A stretch of DNA of 5,072 bases, from contig JAFLEG010000128.1 of assembly GCA_017302195.1 (NCBI GenBank), positions 4,034 to 9,105 of the forward strand, read 5' to 3'. A model generated the notes under the pieces. That model made no database searches, was not told the origin of the DNA, and saw only the letters and a list, made by a program, of their open reading frames with translations. A program made the position numbers and the translations under genes. The DNA comes from Verrucomicrobiota bacterium (GTDB taxonomy: Bacteria; Verrucomicrobiota; Verrucomicrobiia; Limisphaerales; UBA9464). Of this stretch, positions 1 to 4,984 are shown one piece after another (positions within the stretch are counted from its first letter, which is position 1; every line of letters begins with the position of its first letter).

Positions 1-1
1 G

Positions 2-133
2 GCCCGGCTCGGCTCCACCGGACGCGCCTGGGTGTCCGAACGATTCACCACCGAGCGTCTGGTGGACGACCAGCACGCGCTCTACCAACGTCTCGCCCGA
101 TCGGCGGGAATCCCCGTGCCGTCCCTGGAATGA
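2..133 (+). CDS. GT4-family glycosyltransferase, C-terminal end (partial)
   Basis: This is the last 43 codons of a gene that begins before the window. The peptide contains GRAWVSERFTTERLVDDQHALYQRL, given here only to show the pattern G-R-x-W-V-x-E-R-F-x-x-E-R-L-V followed by a Y-x-x-L helix. That pattern is typical of the C-terminal helix of GT-B fold family 4 glycosyltransferases, which transfer a sugar from an NDP-sugar to a glycan or lipid acceptor on the cytoplasmic face of the membrane. Its TGA stop (131-133) overlaps the ATG of the next gene as ATGA, so the two are probably translationally coupled. The neighbouring polyprenyl-phosphate sugar transferase supports a role in surface polysaccharide or O-antigen assembly. 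The catalytic region is outside the window, so the sugar specificity cannot be stated and the family call rests on a short tail. Confidence 0.6.
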   Translation, partial: ARLGSTGRAWVSERFTTERLVDDQHALYQRLARSAGIPVPSLE

Positions 134-1113
134 CCTTCCCCGCCAACGCCTACCTCCTGGCCTTCCTCGGCGGTCTGCTGGTGACCGCCGGGACGCTGCC
201 GCTGTGGCGTGCCTGGTGTGAACGCCACGGCTGGGTGGACGATCCCGGTCATCGCAAGATCCATGGGACCCCGATCCCGCTGGCGGGCGGATTGGCCGTC
301 TTCACGGGAATGGCCGTGGTGGTGCTCGGCGGGATGGCGGCGGTGCAGCTCCGGCTGCTCGATCCGCTGGCGGTGGATCGCCTGGCCTACGGACTGGGCC
401 GCCGCCGCACCGAGTTGGCGGCCATCCTGGTGGGTGCTCTGGCCATGCTGGGACTGGGCGCCGGGGATGACCGCCTTGAACTGCGCCCGGCCGCGAAGTT
501 CGCCGGACAGGCAGCCATTGCGCTGCTGGTCGCGGCGTCTGGCGTCCGGGTCACGCTCTTCGTGCCCAGCGTGGCGTTCAGCTATGGCATCACCGTGCTG
601 TGGATCCTCTCGGTGACCAACGCGATGAATTTCAATGACAACATGAACGGCCTCTGTGCCGGGCTTGGGGTGATCGGCACCGGCTGGATCGCCTGGCATG
701 CGGCCAGTGAAGGGCAGTACCTGGTCGCGCTGCTCTCCCTCCTGGTGGCAGGCGCACTGCTGGGATTTCTCCCATACAACTTCCCCCGTGCCTCGGTCTT
801 CCTGGGCGATTCCGGCAGCCATCTGACGGGGTTCCTCCTCGCCGTGCTCTCGATCCTGCCGCACTTCTACTCCGCCCGTCAGGCGGCTCCCAGCCGATGG
901 GCGGTCCTCTATCCGCTGTTCCTCCACGCCGTGCCGCTCGCCGACCTGGCCAGCGTGGTGTGGATCCGCACCCGGGCGGGCCGTCCGTTCTGGATCGGGG
1001 ATACCAACCACTTCTCCCATCGTCTCGTGCGCGCCGGTTGGAGCCGTCCGCAGGCGGTGCTGCTGCTGTGGGCCGTTGCGCTCGCCGCCGGTGCGGTGAC
1101 GCTGGTCCTTTGA
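130..1113 (+). CDS. WecA/MraY-family undecaprenyl-phosphate sugar-1-phosphate transferase
   Basis: This 327-residue polytopic membrane protein is close to the usual length for the glycosyltransferase 4 / MraY-WecA-TagO family. The family transfers a HexNAc-1-phosphate from a UDP-sugar to undecaprenyl phosphate, starting a lipid-linked glycan. Landmarks in order are DDPGHRKIH (37-45) with the P-I-P-L-A-G-G loop after it, the aspartate pair D113-D114 followed by K123, the loop NAMNFNDNMNGL (164-175), GDSGS with the probable Mg-binding D227, and GDTNHFSHRL (290-299) at the last cytoplasmic loop. Hydrophobic segments lie between these motifs. The ATG overlaps the upstream glycosyltransferase stop as ATGA, which fixes the start and indicates an operon. 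The loop reads DNMNG, whereas related proteins usually read DNMDG or DGxDG, so residue 173 is Asn in place of Asp. WecA-like priming for O-antigen or exopolysaccharide is more likely than MraY, because no peptidoglycan genes are adjacent. The exact sugar is unknown. Confidence 0.9.
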   Translation: MTFPANAYLLAFLGGLLVTAGTLPLWRAWCERHGWVDDPGHRKIHGTPIPLAGGLAVFTGMAVVVLGGMAAVQLRLLDPLAVDRLAYGLGRRRTELAAILVGALAMLGLGAGDDRLELRPAAKFAGQAAIALLVAASGVRVTLFVPSVAFSYGITVLWILSVTNAMNFNDNMNGLCAGLGVIGTGWIAWHAASEGQYLVALLSLLVAGALLGFLPYNFPRASVFLGDSGSHLTGFLLAVLSILPHFYSARQAAPSRWAVLYPLFLHAVPLADLASVVWIRTRAGRPFWIGDTNHFSHRLVRAGWSRPQAVLLLWAVALAAGAVTLVL

Positions 1114-1122
1114 GGGCCTGTC

Positions 1123-1140
1123 GCCGGGGTCACGCCCGGC
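1123..1140. terminator. Possible bidirectional terminator hairpin
   Basis: GCCGGG (1123-1128) and CCCGGC (1135-1140) form a perfect 6-bp GC stem around a 6-base loop. The hairpin lies in the 39-base gap between two convergent genes, where a shared terminator would be expected. No T-tract follows on either strand, so this may be a weak or factor-dependent terminator, or simply a chance palindrome in GC-rich DNA. Confidence 0.3.
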
Positions 1141-1152
1141 CCCTGGCGCCCT

Positions 1153-1587
1153 TCAGCGGCCGTCCCGGGGTCCAAAGCCCAGCGGTGAGTCGGGGGGCAC
1201 CCACCCGAGTTTCCACGGGGTGTCGGCATCGTAGGAACGGTAATCACAGGTGATCTCCTCCCCGGCGGCAATGTCGCGTAGCGCCACCGTCGTCACCGGC
1301 ATCCGGAAATCGGGCGGCGCACCAGTGTTGGGCTGCGGATGGTGATTGATGAAGCAGGCGTGGTCCCCGCTGAGGATCACGTGCAGATCCTCCCTGCGGA
1401 CAAAGCAGAACCACCGGGCATGGGTGCGCGCGGGCTCGGGCAGCGATGTCCACTGTTCCGGGCTGAACACCTGGTCGAAGCCGGGCAGGAAGCGCCAGAT
1501 CGGGGTGCCCTTGGGCAGCCGCTCGGCGGCGAACAGGCCGTTGCCGTGGATCGGACTCCGGGCCACATAGGTTTTGGCGAGCACCAT
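1153..1587 (-). CDS. SET-domain protein-lysine N-methyltransferase
   Basis: This 144-residue protein consists almost entirely of one SET domain. SET enzymes transfer methyl groups from S-adenosylmethionine to lysine side chains of proteins. Visible motifs in order are SPIHGNGLFA (11-20), the N-terminal cofactor-binding element; GDHACFINHHPQPNTG (74-89), the bacterial version of the FINHSCxPN pseudoknot motif, with N81, H82 and N87; and the A-x-R-D-I-x-A-G-E-E-I-T-C-D-Y element (102-116), ending in the probable catalytic Tyr116. No cysteine-rich post-SET module is present, as is usual for short bacterial SET proteins. The substrate is unknown. The gene is monocistronic, convergent with the sugar transferase and divergent from the secreted-protein gene. 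The ATG at 1585-1587 is the longest start fitting the family. However, GAGG lies only 2 bases before that ATG and 5 bases before a GTG at 1582-1584, so the GTG one codon downstream may be the true start. Confidence 0.87.
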   Translation of the reverse strand: MVLAKTYVARSPIHGNGLFAAERLPKGTPIWRFLPGFDQVFSPEQWTSLPEPARTHARWFCFVRREDLHVILSGDHACFINHHPQPNTGAPPDFRMPVTTVALRDIAAGEEITCDYRSYDADTPWKLGWVPPDSPLGFGPRDGR

Positions 1588-1819
1588 CGCCTCGAAGCCT
1601 GGGGTCCGCCGCCGGTGGATTCAACTCGCATGACCCGGCCGCAGCAGGAGCGCCGCCGTGGCGCCTCTGGAACCCCGGCCCTGCGGGAGTTTGAACATCC
1701 TGTTTTCGTACTGGTCGGTAGGCATGTTCCAACGGAAGGTGACGCCGCTCCCAGAATGGCGGATCCTCCGTCCAGCCCGGTGGAGCGTACGGTATCAATC
1801 AACGTCATCCGTTCCCCTC
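1588..1819. other. Divergent intergenic spacer, no convincing gene
   Basis: This 232-base spacer separates the SET gene (minus strand) from the secreted-protein gene (plus strand), so promoters for both should lie here. Several frames on both strands are open through it, as expected at this GC content, but none gives a peptide with recognisable domain features. One plus-strand frame (from 1658) runs directly into the signal peptide at 1820, but the peptide it encodes before that point (54 residues) looks unlike an exported protein. A short dyad, TTCC-AAC-GGAA, lies near 1727-1737. I see no tRNA, riboswitch or clear -35/-10 pair. A decayed repeat or gene remnant is possible but cannot be shown. 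Confidence 0.5.
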
Positions 1820-2233
1820 ATGAAACTCCTCTCCTCAATTCCCTGCGCTGTTGTCCTGGGGCTCGTCCTCCTGGGCACCCGGGTTGTCGCCGCCGATGTG
1901 GCCGGCGAATGGACCTGGTCCACCCCGGGCCGCGATGGTGGCGCGGAACGCAAATCCACGCTCACCCTCAAGGTGGATGCCGGCAAGTTGTCCGGAAAAA
2001 TCTCCTCGCCCGGCCGCGACGGCGCCGCCGTTGAGACCGCGATCTCCGACGCCAAGCTCGACGGCGACTCCATCGCCTTCTCGGTGGTGCGGGAGTTCAA
2101 CGGCAATTCCTTCACCCGGAAGTACAGCGGCAAGGTCGCCGGTGACACTATCACCGGAAAGACCGAGTTCGACCGCAACGGCGAAACCCAGTCGCGGGAC
2201 TGGGTGGCCAAGCGGACCGCTCCGGCCAAGTAG
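1820..2233 (+). CDS. Small secreted beta-rich protein of unknown function
   Basis: This is a 137-residue exported protein. Residues 1-25 form a classical Sec signal peptide: Lys2, a hydrophobic core from about residue 8 to 19, and a V-V-A site for cleavage around residue 24 or 25. The mature part of about 112 residues alternates polar and hydrophobic residues in short strands separated by Gly and Asp turns, and looks like a small all-beta domain. It starts with GEWTWSTPGRDGG (29-41), has a second PGRDG at 64-68, and ends with NGETQSRDWVAKR. It contains no cysteine after the signal peptide and no lipobox, so it is probably soluble in the periplasm or outside the cell. Similar small proteins with a G-x-W-x-W start and repeated strands are familiar from Verrucomicrobiota and Planctomycetes, but I know no function for them. 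The ATG at 1820 was chosen because it begins the signal peptide; an in-frame start at 1658 would bury it. No clear Shine-Dalgarno sequence precedes it. Confidence 0.82.
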   Translation: MKLLSSIPCAVVLGLVLLGTRVVAADVAGEWTWSTPGRDGGAERKSTLTLKVDAGKLSGKISSPGRDGAAVETAISDAKLDGDSIAFSVVREFNGNSFTRKYSGKVAGDTITGKTEFDRNGETQSRDWVAKRTAPAK

Positions 2234-2256
2234 GGCCGCAGGCCGTTGCCGGTTGC

Positions 2257-2295
2257 TGGACGCCGCGCATGCGCAGGACGCATGCGCGGCGTCCA
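2257..2295 (+). terminator. Strong intrinsic-type terminator hairpin
   Basis: A perfect 17-bp inverted repeat (2257-2273 with 2279-2295) encloses a 5-base loop CAGGA and starts 23 bases after the stop codon of the secreted-protein gene. It is followed by TTTCGTTCG, a modest T-rich tail in otherwise GC-rich DNA. The position and stability fit a transcription terminator that isolates the secreted-protein gene from the sigma-factor operon. Each arm includes the self-complementary word CGCATGCG. Confidence 0.75.
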
Positions 2296-2347
2296 TTTCG
2301 TTCGTAACCGTCCCGGCCGCCGCCGCCTCTACCCTCCCGCCAATCCT

Positions 2348-2380
2348 TTGAAACTGCCGGAACTCCCGTAGGGTATGGTC
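2348..2380 (+). promoter_or_regulatory. Possible promoter region of the sigma-kinase operon
   Basis: Two weak candidates overlap in the 103 bases between the hairpin and the sigma-factor ATG. TTGAAA (2348-2353) resembles a housekeeping -35 box, but no good -10 box sits at 17 bases; TAGGGT (2369) and TATGGT (2374) are at 15 and 20. GGAACT (2359-2364) resembles the -35 box of many ECF-sigma promoters, with GTC at 2378-2380 in the -10 area, which would suggest autoregulation. Spacing is imperfect in both cases. Confidence 0.2.
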
Positions 2381-2398
2381 GAGGCCGGTTCTGATTGA

Positions 2399-2974
2399 AT
2401 GGACAGCGTCCCCCCACCGTCGCCATCCACGCTTCCGGGCACCTTTCGGTGTCCGGAGGGATTGCTTTCCGAAATCTATCGCGAATTGCGGCGCATGGCA
2501 GCTCATCACATGGCCGGCGAGGCCGCCGGGATCACCCTCCAGCCGACCGCCCTCGTCCACGAGGCCTGGCTGCGCTTTTCGCTTTCCGGGTCCGAGGTGC
2601 CCTATGGCTCCCGCGAGTTCTATGCGTTCACCAGCGAGGCCATGCGCCGGATTCTGGTGGAGGCGGCGCGTCGTCGTCGGGCGTTGAAGCGGGGGGGCGG
2701 CGCGGAGGTGGTGGCATTTGATGACGCGCAGTGGCTGTCCGAGCCCGCTGCGGACTCGCTGCTGCAGGTCGAGGAGGCGTTGCAGTCGCTGGAACGGGTG
2801 GATGCCGGTGCGGCCCGGATGGTGCAGTTGCGTTACTTCGTGGGGTTGAGCATGGACGAGGTCACCGTCGCCCTGGGCACCTCCCGCCGGTCCGCGGAGC
2901 GGACATGGACCTTCGCCAAAGCCTGGCTCCGGCGGCATCTGGGCAACCGGCTCCACGACGATGCGGCTTCCTGA
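2399..2974 (+). CDS. ECF-like RNA polymerase sigma factor (TIGR02999 / Sigma70_ECF type)
   Basis: This 191-residue sigma factor has only regions 2 and 4. Region 2 (about 22-95) includes LLSEIYRELRRMAAHHM, then TLQPTALVHEAWLRF (47-61), which is a signature of this subfamily, and EFYAFTSEAMRRILVEAARRRRALKRGGG (73-101; quoted as a pattern of Phe-rich then Arg-rich helix). Region 4 (about 122-180) contains LRYFVGLSMDEVTVALGTS, the -35-binding helix-turn-helix, followed by TFAKAWLRRHL. Such factors recruit RNA polymerase to a private promoter set. In Verrucomicrobiota, Planctomycetes and Acidobacteria they commonly sit beside Ser/Thr kinase genes, as here. The kinase starts 2 bases after this stop, and no anti-sigma factor is present, so the kinase may control the sigma factor's activity. 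A TGA directly before the ATG, in frame, makes 2399 the earliest possible start. The recognition helix reads S-A-E-R-T-W where the family commonly has a V-K-R-D-W-like segment. Confidence 0.9.
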   Translation: MDSVPPPSPSTLPGTFRCPEGLLSEIYRELRRMAAHHMAGEAAGITLQPTALVHEAWLRFSLSGSEVPYGSREFYAFTSEAMRRILVEAARRRRALKRGGGAEVVAFDDAQWLSEPAADSLLQVEEALQSLERVDAGAARMVQLRYFVGLSMDEVTVALGTSRRSAERTWTFAKAWLRRHLGNRLHDDAAS

Positions 2975-2976
2975 TC

Positions 2977-4377
2977 ATGGCTCCGGAGTCCTCACGGGAG
3001 CGGGAGATCTTCCTGGAGGCCCTGGAATGCCCGTCCACCACCGCCTGCGGACGCTATCTGGATTCCGCCTGCGGCGCTGACGAGGCGCTGCGCCGCCTGG
3101 TGGAGTCCCTGCTGGAGTGCCATCAGCCGGAGGCGCCCACGCCGCCGCCGCCGTTTCCGGACGGCGCGGACAGTGCCCAACCCGGGGATCATCCGCCTGG
3201 AACCTCCATTGAGCGGTATCGCCTGGTGCGCAAGATCGGGGACGGCGGATGCGGTGTGGTGTATCTGGCGGAGCAGGAGATGCCGGTCCGCCGTCAGGTG
3301 GCGCTCAAGGTGCTGAAACCCGGCATGAACCGCCAGGCGGTCATCGCCCGGTTCGAGATCGAGCGTCAAACGCTCGCCCTGATGGATCATCCCAACATCG
3401 CCCGGCTGATTGACGCCGGGGCGACTCCCGCGGGGCATCCCTATTTCGTCATGGAGTGGGTCCGTGGCGAGCGCCTGACCCGGTATTGCGATACCCACCG
3501 GCTTTCCATCTCCCAGCGCATTGAACTGCTGCTCCAGGTCTGCCGTGCCGTTGAACATGCCCACCAGAAGGGCATCATTCATCGCGACCTGAAGCCCTCG
3601 AACATCCTGGTCGCCGATCTGGACGGCCGGGCGGTGCCCAAGGTGATTGATTTCGGGATCGCCCAGGCGGTCCAGTCCGCCAGCGATCCCCGTTTCCCAA
3701 GCCATCCGCAGGCCGGGTTTGTCGGAACCCCGGCCTACATGAGCCCCGAGCAGCGCCGGAATGGCCTGCTGGATACCCGGACGGACGTGTACAGCCTGGG
3801 CGTGATCCTCTTCGAGCTCCTGACCGGGGCGGTTCCCGAGGCCGGGACCAAGACGTCATCCGAGTCTGCTGCCGCGGTGTCTCCGGGTGATCTGCCCGCA
3901 CCGTTGCCCTCCGACCGGCTCAAGGCCATGTCCCCGGCGCACCGGGATGCCCGGGCCCGTCGGGTGGGCTGCCGTCCGGCCCGGATGCTGCGGCGGATCC
4001 GCGGGGACCTGGATCTCATCACCCGGTGCGCCCTCGCTCCGGATCGGGAACGCCGGTACGCGTCGGTCGGTGATCTGGCCCGCGACCTCCGCTTCCTGCT
4101 CGCGCACCATCCGGTCTCGGTCCGATCCCATTCGGCATCATACCGGGCGGCGCGGTTCGTCCGGCGTCATCGCCTGGGCGTGGGCCTCTCGCTGGCCCTG
4201 GTGCTGGGTGTGCAAGGCAAAATGGCCGAGGCCGAGCAGATCCTGCGCCGCGACCTGCCGCCAGAGCTGGCGGAGGCCAACCTGCAATGGCTGCGGGACC
4301 GCACCGACAGCCGCGCCCAGGCGTCGGTTCCAGCCACAGCCAGCGGCACGGCCCGGACCTGGACGTCGCTGCAGTAG
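2977..4377 (+). CDS. Ser/Thr protein kinase with aberrant C-terminus (apparent chimeric reading frame)
   Basis: The 466-residue frame starts with a short helical region (7-50) and a Pro-rich linker, as is usual for verrucomicrobial kinases. The Hanks-type kinase domain (about 81-375) is complete: glycine loop GDGGCGVV (88-95), Lys111 in VALK, HPNI (138-141), HRDLKPSN with Asp204 and Asn209, DFG at 225-227, GTPAYMSPEQ (250-259), and DVYSLG (270-275). It should phosphorylate Ser or Thr on target proteins, plausibly acting on the adjacent sigma factor. A basic segment (RFVRRHR, 393-399) then leads into one membrane helix (about 400-412). Relatives usually continue for hundreds of residues with TPR, WD40 or other sensor domains. 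Here the helix turns straight into QGKMAEAEQILRRDLPPELA and a short Ala/Thr-rich tail, which matches the end of TadD-like TPR proteins. The ATG at 2977 was chosen because it follows the sigma-factor stop by 2 bases; the frame also opens at 2731, but that stretch is the shadow of the sigma gene. The natural kinase is probably longer than shown. Confidence 0.85.
   Translation: MAPESSREREIFLEALECPSTTACGRYLDSACGADEALRRLVESLLECHQPEAPTPPPPFPDGADSAQPGDHPPGTSIERYRLVRKIGDGGCGVVYLAEQEMPVRRQVALKVLKPGMNRQAVIARFEIERQTLALMDHPNIARLIDAGATPAGHPYFVMEWVRGERLTRYCDTHRLSISQRIELLLQVCRAVEHAHQKGIIHRDLKPSNILVADLDGRAVPKVIDFGIAQAVQSASDPRFPSHPQAGFVGTPAYMSPEQRRNGLLDTRTDVYSLGVILFELLTGAVPEAGTKTSSESAAAVSPGDLPAPLPSDRLKAMSPAHRDARARRVGCRPARMLRRIRGDLDLITRCALAPDRERRYASVGDLARDLRFLLAHHPVSVRSHSASYRAARFVRRHRLGVGLSLALVLGVQGKMAEAEQILRRDLPPELAEANLQWLRDRTDSRAQASVPATASGTARTWTSLQ
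4192..4212 (+). other. Probable junction between two unrelated sequences
   Basis: This stretch encodes LALVLGV, residues 406-412 of the frame. To its left the protein is a kinase membrane helix and the genes look verrucomicrobial. To its right the protein is a TadD-like tail and the genes look alphaproteobacterial. The word LALVLG would fit both the kinase helix and the N-L-A-L-x-L-x-x-Q-G-K helix of TadD-type proteins, so a stretch of about 21 shared bases could have joined them. The exact breakpoint cannot be fixed from one sequence. Confidence 0.6.
4192..4377 (+). CDS. TadD-like tetratricopeptide protein, C-terminal end (5' part missing)
   Basis: These 61 codons are in frame with the kinase but look like the end of a different protein. 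The pattern L-A-L-x-L-x-x-Q-G-K-x-x-E-A-E, then R-R-D-L-P-P-E-x-A-x-x-N-L-x-W-L-R, is the familiar final TPR helix pair and closing helix of alphaproteobacterial TadD (Flp pilus assembly, TPR) proteins. It is followed by a low-complexity Ala/Thr/Ser tail ending in ARTWTSLQ. TadD proteins are normally much longer and have several TPR repeats upstream; none is present, as the kinase occupies that place. The Fe-S scaffold gene begins 44 bases after the stop. An alternative reading is that this is the last TPR of a kinase that lost its middle by deletion, but the DLPP motif and the downstream genes argue against that. Confidence 0.55.
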   Translation: MALVLGVQGKMAEAEQILRRDLPPELAEANLQWLRDRTDSRAQASVPATASGTARTWTSLQ

Positions 4378-4421
4378 GACCAACCCTTCACCGGAGGGCT
4401 GCAAGCGCCTATCTTGGGTTC

Positions 4422-4946
4422 GTGATCGACGACCTTTACAGCAAGCGCGTCCTGTCGCTGGCCGCCAACCTGCCGCACAGCGGTCGGCTGGAGTTTCCGT
4501 TTGGCACGGGCGAGCAGGTGGCCAAGCTTTGCGGATCCAGGGCGATTGTCGATGTGCGCCTGGGACGCGATGCCCGGATCAGCGACTTTGCCCAGGATGT
4601 GAAGGCCTGCGCCCTGGGTCAGGCGGCGGCCAGCCTGACCGGTGAGGTCGCCATCGGAGCCTCGCTGGAGGAGGTCCGCCAGGCGAGAGATGACATGCTG
4701 TTGATGCTCAAACACGGGGGAGAAGGCCCGGAGGGGCGCTTTTCCGGATTGCGTGCCCTGAAGCCCGTTGCGGAATATCCCGCCCGCCATGCCTCGACCC
4801 TGGTGGCCCTTGAAGCCCTACTGCTGGCCCATGAGGAAGCCATGATCACCCTGTTCAACAGCTGCGTCCTGGGGGCCGACGCCCCCGAAGAGCGGCCCCT
4901 GCCGGGTGAAGATGACGGGCGAACTATCATCACCGGTCGGGCCTAG
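4422..4946 (+). CDS. IscU/NifU-like iron-sulfur cluster assembly scaffold protein
   Basis: This 174-residue cytoplasmic protein belongs to the alphaproteobacterial branch of the IscU/NifU N-terminal scaffold family, on which Fe-S clusters are built before delivery to target proteins. It starts V/M-I-D-D-L-Y-S-K-R-V-L, continues with LAANLPHSGRLE (13-24), KLCGS with Cys37, DFAQDVKACALGQAA (55-69) with Cys63, EGRFSGLRALKPVAEYPARHASTL (104-127; quoted as the family's C-terminal signature), and an acidic tail. The third cluster-ligand cysteine of IscU (in its HCS motif) is replaced by Ala124 in HAS. A Cys148 lies in the extra C-terminal segment. The GTG at 4422 was chosen because relatives begin M-x-D-x-L/I-Y; the frame opens earlier at 4287, but that part overlaps the TadD-like tail and has no family resemblance. 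No strong Shine-Dalgarno sequence precedes the GTG. yidD follows 38 bases later, probably co-transcribed. Confidence 0.88.
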   Translation: MIDDLYSKRVLSLAANLPHSGRLEFPFGTGEQVAKLCGSRAIVDVRLGRDARISDFAQDVKACALGQAAASLTGEVAIGASLEEVRQARDDMLLMLKHGGEGPEGRFSGLRALKPVAEYPARHASTLVALEALLLAHEEAMITLFNSCVLGADAPEERPLPGEDDGRTIITGRA

Positions 4947-4984
4947 TTGCTCCTTGGACCCTATCGGGACATAAGCGCGGCGAC

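Noticed and set aside
82..1020. Long minus-strand open frame (312 codons) opposite the sugar transferase
   Set aside because: Its peptide is rich in Arg, Gly, Gln and His with no domain pattern, and the plus strand carries all the WecA/MraY motifs. It is an antisense shadow of GC-rich coding DNA.
1244..1798. Minus-strand open frame of 184 codons beginning in the spacer
   Set aside because: Most of it overlaps the SET gene on the same strand in a different frame. The 5' part is proline-rich, with no match I recognise.
1658..1819. Upstream extension of the secreted-protein frame
   Set aside because: It would place 54 residues before a textbook signal peptide, preventing it from being N-terminal. 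The ATG at 1820 is the sensible start.
1835..2956. Minus-strand open frame of 373 codons across the secreted-protein and sigma-factor genes
   Set aside because: It runs antisense to two convincing genes and through the hairpin, and its peptide has no recognisable family features.
2731..2976. Upstream extension of the kinase frame to an ATG at 2731
   Set aside because: The added 82 codons overlap the sigma-factor region 4 in another frame and give a Gly/Arg-rich peptide. The ATG at 2977, 2 bases after the sigma stop, gives the usual kinase N-terminus.
4287..4421. Upstream extension of the Fe-S scaffold frame
   Set aside because: It overlaps the TadD-like tail and has no resemblance to the scaffold family, whose N-terminus fits the GTG at 4422.
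4380..4421. Possible small hairpin CCCT-N7-AGGG before the Fe-S scaffold gene
   Set aside because: A 4-bp stem without a T-tract is too weak to call a terminator in GC-rich DNA.
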